From positions 1-64,000 of the forward strand of contig JAPDOI010001499.1 of the NCBI GenBank assembly GCA_029168955.1: a stretch of DNA of 64,000 nt, in the 5' to 3' direction. The first letter of the stretch is position 1. Each line of letters begins with the position of its first letter. Source of the stretch: Aplectana chamaeleonis (lineage: Eukaryota; Nematoda; Chromadorea; Rhabditida; Cosmocercidae). The translations under genes and the position numbers were made by a program. Under the pieces are notes generated by a model. The model was not told where the DNA came from and did no database searches. It was given only the letters and a program-made list of their open reading frames with translations. Shown here one piece after another: positions 25,640 through 35,186 of this stretch.

Positions 25640-26449
25640 GATGTTCACATGATGTACCGTTCTGCTTCGGACATCTCTCCATCTCGAAATAATGAAAAAG
25701 GCTTTATTTGGAATTGTTACGCGCTTTTCCAGCTCACTGATCCGCTTGGCGAGTTGATTCAACAATATTCTTTGCGCATGAATGGTAGAGCCAGGACGCG
25801 ACGACTCTTTAATCAGCCTCCCAAACATCGTAGAATCGACGTTGATAGGTAGGGTGCGTAGCTCTTCGTGTTTCCAATTTTGATAACGAAACAAGTTTTT
25901 GCAGAGATTTTCGATGGATTTGATGGGCTTGGGGCAGGATGAGTTGCAGTTTAAGCCGGGTTGTGGTGTAAAGCTAGCGGCTGAGCAGGTAGAGAATCAC
26001 TGGCTTCATCATCTATCTACACTTACGCGTATTAATAATAACGTTCCCAGATTTTACATGAGCCTGGGCGCCACGGACGATGAGCGGACTAGCGAGCTGA
26101 ACCGACTGACAGAAGGAAAGGTTATCATGGTGGTCTTTCGAAGGCTTTCGAGCCTTGCAGAAAGCTCTGTAAGTTCTAATATTGTTTGGCTTCAAACCTG
26201 TATCATTACCCGGCTGATTTGCAGGAGGGACATCCGAGGCTTCCAGTATGATCACTCGAAGCACGCATTGGAAGCCAAACAATGTGAGTTCGATATGCTG
26301 AAATTTAGTGTAAGCACAAAATTACTTAGTACAATGTGTTTCAGCGGCAGGCGAAAGAGAAGTCAAGAGAAGAGGCCAAAGAGAAGGAAAACATCCAGTT
26401 TTCCGTCAAACAAGAGCCCGTATCCAAGCTTCTCGGGAAGAACTGAATA
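25640..26449. other. Coding-like region inside T1, strand and product uncertain
   Basis: On the plus strand a 183-codon frame (25899-26450) contains two intron-like intervals with good signals: GTAAGT...TTTGCAG near 26170-26222 and GTGAGT...TTTCAG near 26284-26344. After the second acceptor a frame ending VKQEPVSKLLGKN-stop looks coding. On the minus strand, 25640-25860 is open and reads RLIKESSRPGSTIHAQRILL and NQLAKRISELEKRV, a coiled-coil-like segment. I could not build one consistent gene in either direction and recognise no transposase signature. The region could be a decayed gene carried by T1. Confidence 0.35.
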
Positions 26450-27377
26450 GCAGCACATCGTCGAAACTTCCGCTCAGTTCTGCTCGTGTCTCGGTCTCGT
26501 GGGGTGCCTTTTCACTGCCGTATATGGTGATCTTCATTCTTTTTTTTTTTGCCAGTGATTTCGCTACTGTGGGCAATCGCCCAACGTTGCATTCGGCGGC
26601 TCTCGGGATGGCATTGTTAGTAAAATATGAGTAGTAAAGTTGAGTAGCTGTATTTCTGAACTTTGTTAATGCTTGTTTGTCTAATGTTGAGTCCTTGTTG
26701 TTAGTTTGAATCTCTTTGCAATTCACTACGATTTCGCTAATGCTGACCGGTTCCGATGTTGCTCACATTTAATTCAATTTTAGGGTCTCATATATTCCTA
26801 GGTTTTGAGGTGTATGTATTTTCCCCAATATTATACTTTTCTTGCTGCTTCTATTGAAATGCGAGTATCGTGTTGCAAGGGTATCAATCATGGGTTTTGG
26901 AGATTATTTTAACCATTTGTTTCCACACTGGTTCTATATCTATCTGAAATTGAGAAGGTCATTGTTAGGTAAAACCAATTGTTAGATAAAACTGTATTCT
27001 AATATAGTTAGTAATAAATATTTATGCATAGGCTATACTTTTCCGTGTATCAATTGTGTTTAAAAATAGCAAATGGTAGGGAGAAAATCGACGAGTTGTA
27101 TCATCCACGGCAAACGCGTCTCCAATATTGAGGAAAATGTGCGCGCGGATCGGTGGGAAACAATTGGCGCGGGCAAGTGCACTGAGCTGAGCGAGGGGAA
27201 GTTGCGAAAATTTTGCAGCACGGGAAGTGCGCAAAATCTCGCCCGCGCCTCGACGATTCCACGGGGCGCGGATGGCTCAGGAAAACGATGATGCTCGGCT
27301 GCCAGCGTTCTGCGCCAAACCTGCGAGCCGCGCGCAACGATCCAATGAGGCGCCTCAACTCTTCTGGCTCGCTGTTT

Positions 27378-27412
27378 CTTGGGCCGCGCCTGCAGTCCTC
27401 TATATGTCTGAG
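27378..27412 (-). repeat. Right terminal inverted repeat of T1
   Basis: Reverse complement of the left TIR, 35 of 35 bases identical, followed by TA at 27413-27414. Confidence 0.97.
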
Positions 27413-27414
27413 TA

Positions 27415-27592
27415 TGTGATCTCGCATCGAATGCCAGATGGCACTGAGAAACCGATTGCTCACGGTTCGAGATCGTTGACTTCTGCAGAGAAAAATTACG
27501 CCCAAATCGAGAAAGAAGCGTTGGGGCTTGTAGAGGCAATCAAAAAGTTCCACAAGTATGTGTATGGGAGGCGTTTTTACACTCCGCACTGA
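27415..27592 (+). pseudogene. pol: RNase H remainder of the gypsy element
   Basis: Directly after the TA of T1 the gypsy frame resumes with [20 protein letters not shown] and [20 protein letters not shown], the conserved RNase H block of Ty3/gypsy elements. A one-base insertion near 27575 shifts the frame ([14 protein letters not shown]) away from the integrase frame starting at 27558. Confidence 0.93.
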
Positions 27593-29327
27593 CCACAAGC
27601 CGCTGCTGGCCATATTTGGCAGCAAGAAGGGCGTACCAGTTCATTCAGCCAACCGTTTGATGCGTTGGGCAACAATGCTAATAGGGTATGACTTCGAAAT
27701 CGAGTACATCAAGACGGAGTCGTTCGGACAAGCTGATGGATTGTCGAGATTGATTCGAAGGCATCCCCTTGATGAGGAGGATTGCGTAGTCGCCTCAGTA
27801 GAGGTTGACGTGAACCAAGTGCTAGTCAGTGCTGTACGTAGATTGCCCGTAACAGCAAATATGATTCGTGAGCACACGGAAAAGGATGTTCTGTTGCGAA
27901 AGCTGAAGAATTTCATTGATACAGGAAAATGGCCAACAGTTGTTAAAGCTGGCTTGAAGCAGTTTTACAATAAACGTGAGTCGTTATCGATGGTGCAAGG
28001 CTGCGTGATGGTAAGCGATAGAGTTGTCGTGCCAGAGACGCTGAGAAAAGAGGTTCTCAAGGAGCTGCACTGTGGTCATCCTGGGATTGTAAGGATGAAA
28101 GGGCTAGCGCGAAGCTATGTCTATTGGCCAAATATCGATGAAGATTGTGAACAGGTCGTGAAGAGTTGCGCTGATTGCCAACTACACTCGAAGTCTCCGA
28201 CAAAAGTACCTCTAAGAACGTGGAATACGCCAGAAAATGTATGGGAGCGAGTTCATGTTGATTTCGCTGGCCCATTGGATGGAGTGTACTACATGGTCGT
28301 TGTGGACGCCTTGAGTAAATGGCCGGAGATGTTCGAAATGAAGAATATCACAGCGGGCACAACGGTAAAGCTGTTGAAAGAGCTGTTCGCAAAATACGGA
28401 AATCCAAAGACGCTAGTGAGCGATAATGGAACACAATTCACATCGGAGCTTTTCAGGCAGATGTGCGAAGAACGAGGTGTTAACCATGTGAGAACACCGC
28501 CGTACCATCCTCAGTCGAATGGACAAGCAGAAAGATTTGTCGATATCCTGAAACGAGGGATTAAGAAGCTAAAGGAGGAGGCCGTCGCTCGCCCTGAAGA
28601 TGACTGTCTGAACACGGTGTTGTTGGCGTACCGCACAACACCTAATTCTGCTCTGCAAGGTAAATGCCCAGCCGAGGTTTTTCTAGGAAGGAAGTTAAGG
28701 ACCCGGTTAAGCATGCTAAGACCATCAGAAGCGCACGGAGAAACAGATAATGCCGCTGATTATAGGAGAAAAACTGAGGAGCAATTCAATCGCAAACATG
28801 GTGCGAAAAGACGAGACTTCTCCACTGGAGACACAGTCCTAGTAAAAGAATTCGATGTAGCATCGAACTTCAAATGGACACAGGGGAAAGTTGTAAGAAG
28901 TTTTGGAAACGTCATGTACGAGGTAGATATCGGAGGTAAAAAGGTTCGTAAACACGAGAACCAGATGCGAGGAAGCATACTGAGTCGTGAATATGATAAG
29001 GCATACTCGCGAGACCTACTCTTGGACTTGTTCGAAACCGATCCGATTAGCGCTGGAACGGTGCCAGAACAGAGAAGCTTTCAAGATGCGCCGGATATAG
29101 AGCTAGAGCCTGTGGTAATGTCTGGTAATGATACCTCCAATGCACCTCCTCAGGACGACGATGGGCGCAACCCGGCACGAGTCGCGCAACTCATGGAGAA
29201 GTTGAAGGCCGAGCTCGTAAACCCCAAATCCTGTTTGGTTTCGCTCCGGCAACGTTACGCAGGTCAACCTGACAGCGCTTTGGTACAACCCGACAGCGCC
29301 GCAGGTACCCGACAGCGCCGCGTATGA
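27558..29327 (+). CDS. pol: Integrase region of gypsy pol (589-codon open frame)
   Basis: This is the longest open frame in the window. It begins within the RNase H/RT connection ([13 protein letters not shown], residues 9-21) rather than at a true start, because pol would be a polyprotein. The zinc-binding HHCC motif uses H171, H174, C204 and C207. The catalytic core has D235 (HVDFAGP), D289 (VSDNGTQF) and E325 (NGQAERF), giving a D,D-35-E spacing. The C-terminal part (DTVLVKEF...[15 protein letters not shown], about residues 430-470) fits the usual integrase tail. Integrase would insert the DNA copy into the genome. All catalytic residues are present, but the upstream polyprotein is broken, so it is unlikely to be made normally. 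It ends about 75 bp before the polypurine tract. Confidence 0.95.
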   Translation: MCMGGVFTLRTDHKPLLAIFGSKKGVPVHSANRLMRWATMLIGYDFEIEYIKTESFGQADGLSRLIRRHPLDEEDCVVASVEVDVNQVLVSAVRRLPVTANMIREHTEKDVLLRKLKNFIDTGKWPTVVKAGLKQFYNKRESLSMVQGCVMVSDRVVVPETLRKEVLKELHCGHPGIVRMKGLARSYVYWPNIDEDCEQVVKSCADCQLHSKSPTKVPLRTWNTPENVWERVHVDFAGPLDGVYYMVVVDALSKWPEMFEMKNITAGTTVKLLKELFAKYGNPKTLVSDNGTQFTSELFRQMCEERGVNHVRTPPYHPQSNGQAERFVDILKRGIKKLKEEAVARPEDDCLNTVLLAYRTTPNSALQGKCPAEVFLGRKLRTRLSMLRPSEAHGETDNAADYRRKTEEQFNRKHGAKRRDFSTGDTVLVKEFDVASNFKWTQGKVVRSFGNVMYEVDIGGKKVRKHENQMRGSILSREYDKAYSRDLLLDLFETDPISAGTVPEQRSFQDAPDIELEPVVMSGNDTSNAPPQDDDGRNPARVAQLMEKLKAELVNPKSCLVSLRQRYAGQPDSALVQPDSAAGTRQRRV

Positions 29328-29394
29328 GCGTATGTTTGGGCGGTTGATTTCAAACTGTTTTCTCCTGTAACGTATGTGAAAAGCAATCTTTACA

Positions 29395-29404
29395 CAAAGG
29401 GAGG
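29395..29404 (+). other. Polypurine tract of the gypsy element
   Basis: The purine run AAAGGGAGG ends directly at the 3' LTR start (29405), the normal position for plus-strand priming. Confidence 0.8.
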
Positions 29405-29731
29405 TGTTGTGATGTAGATCAGGTATCGGTTTTCGCGAACGACCGATCACCAAGTGGGCGGGTTTTTGATCGGCCAATCACAGGCGCCACCGATGCACAT
29501 ATAAACCCTGCCGCCGCACTGTTGGGAGACATTCGACTCGACTACTACCTGCCAGCCGTTCCTGCACCAGCCGCCACCACCGCCTCCTGCACTCCACCGG
29601 GCCGCCGCCGTGATCGACCAGCCACCGCCACGACGAAGACAACGACGACACCATTGCACTGCACCTAACCAACTATTCTGCTGTACTAATAAACCAATTG
29701 TTTCACATCTGTGTACCCCACAGACGTAACA
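29405..29731 (+). repeat. 3' LTR of the gypsy element
   Basis: TGTTGTGATG...ACGTAACA, followed by GGGAC (29732-29736). It contains a TATAAA box at 29500-29505 and an AATAAA at 29688-29693, both altered in the 5' LTR. It is otherwise nearly identical to 15207-15540. Confidence 0.95.
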
Positions 29732-29736
29732 GGGAC

Positions 29737-30088
29737 ATTTTTTATTCGGCTCCCCTTCCTTTTTGTCGCAGTCCCAGAACTGCAGTTTTGATTGCGAACT
29801 CTCTTTTTTGTTGCATGATATGTAGCAGTACGGTTTCTTCATTACTGTGTAAGCAAGAGTTCAGTACGCTTCGTTTTCGATTTGAGATCTTTTTGAGTAA
29901 CCCGTTAGCTCAAGAGTAAGAATATTCCTTCGATTGCATGATTGTTGAACTTTTCTGTAATAAATAATTTGTATTCACAGAAAACCAGTGAATTATGCGC
30001 GGAAAATGGTAAAAATCAACACGAAGGGTAAGGACGATCGAAGGTATAAGTAATAGACGTAATCGATCATCTAGGATTTCAAAATAGG
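29737..30088. other. AT-rich spacer
   Basis: No supportable gene or repeat between the gypsy target site and the open frame at 30089. Confidence 0.4.
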
Positions 30089-30463
30089 TCAAAGGTAGGC
30101 ATTTCCTGTACAGGTGATAGGGTTGATGACGTCACGAACATTTATTTGAGAAGGGTCCACTGTGGCGTTGGCGATATCTTTCTCAATATGGGGCCGCTCC
30201 GTTTGGTGCAGGGTTGATGACGGCGCTACCCATGCAGGCATCGCTCCGTCGACCTTGGAGTTTGCGACCGCGCTGTGCGATCGAATCACCCCGTCCGGGG
30301 TGCTTCCCGGCATGGTCGTCGAATCGTGCCTGAGATGGGTGTGAGTTCTCATAGAATCGATAAACCAGGTACAGCAGTGGAGCAATAGACTACTTTTCAA
30401 CAGCTGGTAAGATTGGTCTTGTGGGTTCTGTTCCAAGGGAGATTTGCCACCTGCCGGTGGCAA
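30089..30463 (-). CDS. Unrecognised 124-codon open frame
   Basis: A minus-strand frame with balanced, coding-like composition stands out from its AT-rich surroundings: MPPAGGKSPLEQNPQDQ at the start, RHDSTTMPGSTPDGVIRSHS in the middle, and NVRDVINPITCTGNAYL at the end. I recognise no domain, signal peptide or membrane segment. It lies alone between the gypsy element and a CR1-like fragment, so it may be a repeat-derived frame rather than a host gene. Splice signals are not obvious. Confidence 0.35.
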   Translation of the reverse strand: MPPAGGKSPLEQNPQDQSYQLLKSSLLLHCCTWFIDSMRTHTHLRHDSTTMPGSTPDGVIRSHSAVANSKVDGAMPAWVAPSSTLHQTERPHIEKDIANATVDPSQINVRDVINPITCTGNAYL

Positions 30464-30840
30464 TTTGGAAAATCATGTTGCACTTGCTGTAGTTGTGTCT
30501 GTGACCTTAAATAAATGACTCGTGCTTGAATTTTCCGAAATGGCCACGGGGATTCCAAAAATGGCATTTTTATTGCGTCACAAAAAGGTCATGGTGGTCC
30601 ATCACTCATCAGGGAATTTCTGGGGGTGTCCAGAAAAAATTCGGTTTTACAATCAATCGCTTTATTTTGCAATAAAGAAACATACATGGTGTATGTGAAG
30701 AGGTAGTAGCTTCACATGTACGGTAAAATAAAATAAAAGAAATGAATGAATTGAGGTAGTCCACCCATGCAAGTAAACAGGTAGACAAGTAGGAAAACAC
30801 ACGTAAAACGACTCCGTAAAAGTGATAGCACTCCCTGAAT
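30464..30840. other. AT-rich spacer
   Basis: No gene or clear repeat seen. Confidence 0.35.
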
Positions 30841-31610
30841 TTAAAGCTCTAACAAAATGAATGGGCCGTCTGTCCCATGTATTGACCTGAGATCAAATCT
30901 TGGACAGGCGACATTTGGAAAATCCGAAAAGTTTTGCTTCAGACCATTTCCAGAGGCAATTTGTTCCAAATTCGTATAACCCGGTAGGCAAAAAGGAATG
31001 CAGTACGCCGGATTTGGTGGTGAATGCACGTTCGAGCTTGGAAACCGTGTTGGCGAGAGCGAGCACAGTGGCGAGAGCGAGCGTATACAGTGGCGAGTAA
31101 AACGCAAAAGTGCTCTCTTCTAAAAGGAATGTCCCACTTTGAAACCATTAACTATCTTATAATACATAAATGTAGATCAAACTCAGTTCTCCTGTATCGT
31201 AAGGCGCCTTTCAATCCCTAACATTTTTAATCTAGTCGTATAATCTGGCACTTCGCTCGCACCAGGAAATAATTTGATAAAAAACGCGTTTTGAGTATCG
31301 TCTTTGCATCGTTTTCAACGATTTCGGTCATCTTCAGCCGAAGATGGTGACCAAACACCTGCGTGCAGTATTATTCCAAACAATGGCCGGCAGTAGACAA
31401 TGAATGCTTTCCTAGTAATGCCTCGGAAGGGCAGGGGGTGTTGCAGGGACCTGAGTATACAATTAGCTTAAGCACGAGGAAGCTTTTTCGAGATTTCTTT
31501 GCAGTGGGATTCCCACCGGAGGTCGGTGCTAATGAGCACACCCAGGTCCCTGATAGTCTCGCGCACCGGAAGCACAACATTGTTCAGGCGTAAGATGCAT
31601 TCGTGTTGGA
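30841..31610 (-). pseudogene. CR1-like LINE fragment, RT thumb to C-terminus
   Basis: Reading the minus strand from the right: VLPVRETIRDLGVLISTDLR (31470-31600), KAFIVYCRPLFGIILHAGVW (31330-31420), a segment RLKMLGIERRLTIQE (about 31190-31240) with MYYKIVNGF, and RTAFLFAYRVIRIWNKLPLE (30940-31010). These are the usual C-terminal blocks of CR1/L2-type reverse transcriptases. The palm with the catalytic box is absent, and stops and shifts interrupt it. A related RT fragment covering the complementary upstream part lies at 62919-63357. Confidence 0.82.
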
Positions 31611-32146
31611 AATTGAGGTGCAACAAGTTGCATTTCGGCTCTAAAATTTCAACTGTGGGTTATTTATGGCGCTGAACCCGAATCTGGGATCTGTTCCTTG
31701 CCAGACTTTGGGCTACTGTGGGATGCGGTAGTCATAATTCCTCTTAACTGGCGTTGCTTACCTTACAGATTCAAAGATCAAAAATTGGACCTCAAATTCG
31801 TGTTCAGCGTCCCAACTAACATCCACAGTGAAATTTTCAGACAATTCTGAGACTTTTACCAAGCTACCGTATACCCACCGTAACCTACCGTAATTTATCG
31901 AAAACCCCTACGTACAAGTTTTAAGGCGGTTTTGATCGTAGCATTCTCGAAATCGTCAGAAGTCGGCGTTTGGGCATGCAAATTTCCCCCATTTTGAATC
32001 TCCGGACCAAATCAGATGGGAATTTTCAAACATTGGACAAATGGGTCTCAGATTCGTAATCAGCACCCACAATAACCCCTAGAACCAAGTTTCAAGCTTA
32101 ATCCAAGACATTTTTTTGAAGGCCCTAGAAATTGTTATCCGTGTAT
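31611..32146. other. Spacer with diffuse dispersed repeat units
   Basis: Non-coding sequence with recurring fragments such as TCAGCGTCCC, TCAGCACCC and GATTCGTAATCAGCACCCAC. Similar fragments recur near 50790, 50970, 54595 and 55345 (TCAGCGCCCCAAATAACC). They look like remnants of an old repeat family, but the unit boundaries are not clear. Confidence 0.4.
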
Positions 32147-32600
32147 TGTGCTTCTCTGGGCCAAATTCCGGTCCGCAATTGCGTCTGGACACGCTTTGCG
32201 GCCGCGCGCTTTCAAGTCAGAAGGGTTTCCAGCGCCACAGTCGCTGATCTGTTGACTCTAGGTGGGTTTTCGAAACTGAAAACTGAACAAAATCGGAGAA
32301 AACCGCATAAAAAAGCCATATCGAGTCGGCTTTGGCGCTGGAAGCTCGACTGACTCGAGCGCGTGCGGCCTCAGGCATTCGAAATCGGCAGGCCGGGGCA
32401 ATTTCCGTGGGAAACGGCAGGCCGGGAACGTAGGAAAGCAGCGGAGACTCGAGATCGACAGGCAGGGATAATTGAGCGTGCAGGCCGGGGCAACTCGGCC
32501 GCAGCGCAGACGCATCGCGACCGCAAATTTGAATGGAGCAAGCCGGGAACATGAGTGAGCAGGCCGGGGGCCACTGTGGTTTCGGAATCGTCTCGAATCT
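32147..32600 (+). repeat. GC-rich dispersed repeat with GGCAGGCCGGGGC boxes
   Basis: The left part (32147-32210, CTTCTCTGGGCCAAATTCCG...CACGCTTTGCGGCC) is matched in reverse orientation at about 48735-48795. The following 240 bp holds several GCAGGCCGGG(G/A)C boxes (near 32387, 32416, 32479, 32540, 32557). The same two-part organisation occurs in inverse orientation at 48500-48795, so these are two copies of one repeat family. It is non-coding. Confidence 0.7.
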
Positions 32601-32862
32601 TCTCCGTCTCGAAACGTTTTGCTCTGTCTGAGGATTTTGGGGGCTTTTTTTCCTGTTTTTCTCCCGTATTTTGGCGCGGCCTCGTCATAATTAAGACCCG
32701 ATGTAGCGGTACTGCTGGACAACCTTCATTCTGCTCACTTCTAGCCACGCTTACTTGGTGAAGCCATCCTCCCGCGTAACTCGAACGTCGACTTGCATTG
32801 TGAAGGCGACCTCGCACTTTATTTAAAAAAAAAAACTCCAGGCATTGGGATTCTCAGCGTTA

Positions 32863-33192
32863 GGCCCCCGTCATAGTCGGCCGAAAACCGGCCGTCCTAG
32901 TCCTACCCGGTCGATATCTATGAGACACACGCAGAACGGGAAGAAATGAAGTAAAAATCATTCTCAACTGATGAAATTCCACCTTCTCTATGTCGTCCTA
33001 GGTCACTCAGGTGAACTTTTATTATTCCAAACTGTTTTTATCAGTTGAGGGCAGATTTTATCACATCATAGGGCGATTGTTATCATTCGAAGATGATGTT
33101 TATCACTAAATTTCTTCCCGTTTTGCGTGCTTCTCATACCTATCGACCGGGTGGGACCAGGACGGCCGGCTTTCGGCCGACTATGACGGGCC
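32863..33192. repeat. MITE copy b, PIF/Harbinger-like (330 bp)
   Basis: TTA at 32860-32862 and 33193-33195 flanks inverted termini of about 86 bp. Left: GGCCCCCGTCATAGTCGG. Right, read inward: GGCCCGTCATAGTCGGCCG. A 3-bp TTA duplication and GGCC-type ends fit PIF/Harbinger. Reiterated TTATCA boxes lie in the interior, and there is no coding capacity. Confidence 0.88.
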
Positions 33193-33195
33193 TTA

Positions 33196-33775
33196 GTGAT
33201 TCATTTATGAAAAAGAACATTTTCCGTTATCAGACATCTGATAGCATTATCAGTCTTGTTTACATGAGAGCTTCACAGAAACTTCTAACTCCCAGGGGGT
33301 ATCATTCTTTCCTCACTTGAACTCTCCGCGCCCGTCCAGTCCCGCCATGGCGTTGACGCTGGAGCAGTCATATTCACTGCAGAAGCGGGACGGGCAGGTG
33401 GGGTGAAATTTCATTCATACTTACCTCTCCGGGGGCGCTCTTATCCAGCCCACCCCCCCCCCAATCGGCTCCCTCCACCTGCCTCTAAATTTTTCTGAGT
33501 TTCACTACAATTTTGGCATATCTCGAGCACCTGTGGTGCTGTTTTCCTAACTTCTTGCCCACGCGGGGCCTCACCTGCTGACCCCTCGAGGCGGGCGGAG
33601 CGAAAAAGAAGACACACCGCTCTCCACTTCCTTTTTACCCTACCCTTTCTCAATTGGATATCAGTAACTTTGTTTTCGAAAGCCAAATGGGGGGGGATGG
33701 GCTGTTTAACATTATTCCCTGTCCGGCCGAGCGGGCCGCTCTGCCGTAGAGGGAGATGATGAAGACGAATAGCTC
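33196..33775. other. Spacer between two MITE copies
   Basis: Contains a C-run near 33450 and a G-run near 33690. Open frames across the region follow GC-rich sequence and have no domain. No gene is supported. Confidence 0.4.
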
Positions 33776-33778
33776 TTA

Positions 33779-34337
33779 GGCCCCGGTCAGACTTCGTCGA
33801 AAAACCTGCTGAGTCCGAATGAGTCCGGGGTGGAAAAACCCGCTGAGTCCCACTGAGTCCGGTTGCCCCCAGCGCCAACCAACTCCTCTGCGAAACACGC
33901 AATTGACAGTGACGATTATCACTTCAGCTGTGAATCGGAACGTGTTTGGTGGCTGATTTTTCTTGTTTTCAACATGTCTGAATCTGATTTCCGTATCAGC
34001 AGTACGTGGGGCAGAGCGCAGACGGCGAGTGTCGAGATGCGGCGGCACTCGGCAGGTCGCGGTCGGCCGAAAAGAATGCACCCAAATCACGTGAAAAACA
34101 CGTATATCGACCGGGTGGGGTGAGGATGATTTCGGTGGGACTCAGTGGGACTCAGTCGGTGCATTGGCCCCGCCCTTGTACGCATGAGAAATATCAGTAT
34201 CGATCGGGGGGATTGCGGTGGGCATCAGACGGTCGCAGTCGGACTCAGTGGGTTGATTTTTTTGCACCTGTCTTCCACGAATTCGATGCGTATCGACCCG
34301 GTGGGACTCAGTAGATCCACCGACTATGACGGGGGCC
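33779..34337. repeat. MITE copy c, PIF/Harbinger-like (559 bp)
   Basis: TTA at 33776-33778 and 34338-34340. Left end GGCCCCGGTCAGACTTCG. Right end, read inward, GGCCCCCGTCATAGTCGG. The subterminal box TATCGACCGGGTGGG recurs near 34108, 34199 and 34288, and GGGACTCAGT-type units accompany it. It is a longer member of the same family as copy b. Confidence 0.86.
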
Positions 34338-34340
34338 TTA

Positions 34341-34614
34341 AAGGCACAGCTGAAGCTCAGGGGCGAAATCTGAGATTTCCACATAGTTTTGAAGGCCTAC
34401 CCGATATAACACGTGCTAAGTGCGAGCTCGATTCCTCCGTTTAGGCGAGATATAGGAGGAAGTCACCCTGGGGCGCCCACATCAGGAAGCCACTTTGGCA
34501 CGCCCCTTTTACGATTTTTCGAGCTCAACAGTGACGAGATGAGCAATGGTTTTCGATCAGAAGCCCCGTTCATCCCTTCATTCTCAGCCTCTCTGTTTAT
34601 TCAAGTCAGCTCGC
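34341..34614. other. Spacer before LINE D
   Basis: Non-coding as far as I can see. A frame near 34540-34610 (MSNGFRSEAPFIPSFSASLF) could be an exon upstream of the gene model at 38130, separated by LINE D, but there is no proof. Confidence 0.3.
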
Positions 34615-34650
34615 TTCTTCTTCTTCTTTGCAGCCACATTGAGGGTTTTG

Positions 34651-35157
34651 TCATAGGTTGAGGAACTGGGCGACCAGTAACGGATTTGTCCATAAGTCCA
34701 TTACGGTCAGCGTGGTAGGTCTCTCCGGACAGTTGAATAAATGTGCGGTATCGTGGCCGATGGTACCGCAGTCCGGGCACACATCGGATTTACTGCTGTC
34801 AATCCTGCTGACATAAGACATTAGCATTGTAGAGTGACCACAGCGTAATGATGCGAGCGTGCACCTGGCCCTTCTTCCGAGTTGAGCCTCGGATGTGCAG
34901 ACTTGGGGCGGCACTACCCCCAATATGGGATTAATGACCGCCTTTTCCAGATGACACCGTACAAACTGAGTATGCTCCTCGCGCAATAGACGGAGTCGTT
35001 CTTGCTGTGAGTCGTGCCATCTCTGCAGATTGACTTTGCTGGGAGCATCGGCGAATGGCTTTCTGATCTTTCTTTCTCTGACGGGGTTTAGCACTCTCCA
35101 AGAGGGTGATTTGGTTGTTTGACAATGTTGATGAAAATTGTTGGGCCTGGAGCTCAC
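34651..35157 (-). pseudogene. C-terminal domain of LINE D
   Basis: The 168-codon frame carries PSWRVLNPVRERKIRKPFAD, HDSQQERLRLLREEHTQFV and the terminal zinc-finger-like CPDCGTIGHDTAHLFNCP followed by LTVMDLWTNPLLVAQFLNL-stop. The CPDCG...HLFxCP...DLW end is shared by all copies here and marks the natural C-terminus of the family protein. Confidence 0.9.
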
Positions 35158-35186
35158 AGTGCTCCCTTACTGGTAATAAGCGGGCC

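Larger units (their letters stand above)
22024..27412. mobile_element. T1: 5.4-kb TIR DNA element with TA duplication, nested in gypsy RNase H
   Basis: Perfect 35-bp terminal inverted repeats (22024-22058 and 27378-27412) start CTCAGACATATAGAGGACTG. TA stands at 22022-22023 and 27413-27414. Joining the gypsy sequence across a single TA gives GGAATCGGGTATGTGATCTCG, which reads G-I-G-Y-V-I-S in frame with RNase H, so the boundaries are exact. The first and last 300 bp are GC-rich and non-coding. The interior is AT-richer and holds a small inverted repeat (22839-23005), a decayed MITE (25306-25603) and several exon-like segments. I cannot recognise a transposase. It could be a non-autonomous cargo-bearing element or an autonomous one of an unfamiliar family. 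It shares termini and TA target with T2 (49302-52279). Confidence 0.9.
15207..29731 (+). mobile_element. Ty3/gypsy LTR retrotransposon, split by two nested insertions
   Basis: Two LTRs of about 330 bp (15207-15540 and 29405-29731) start TGTTG, end AACA and are flanked by the 5-bp duplication GGGAC (15202-15206, 29732-29736). Between them, in order, are gag, aspartic protease (LDTGSD), RT (YLDD), RNase H and integrase with the HHCC and D,D35E motifs. This is the Ty3/gypsy domain order. The span is 14.5 kb, but removing LINE C with its target duplication (16330-20015) and T1 with its TA (22024-27414) leaves about 5.4 kb, a normal length for the group. No envelope gene is seen. The LTRs differ by only a few changes, so the insertion is fairly recent. 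The gag and pol reading frames are broken, but the integrase part is open. Confidence 0.96.

Noticed and set aside
15207..29731. Envelope gene, i.e. an errantivirus-like retrovirus
   Set aside because: After integrase the sequence reaches the polypurine tract within about 75 bp, leaving no room for env.
33776..33786. TTAGGC sequences resembling the nematode telomere repeat (also at 52561)
   Set aside because: They arise where the TTA target duplication meets the GGCC end of the MITE. They are single and not in tandem.
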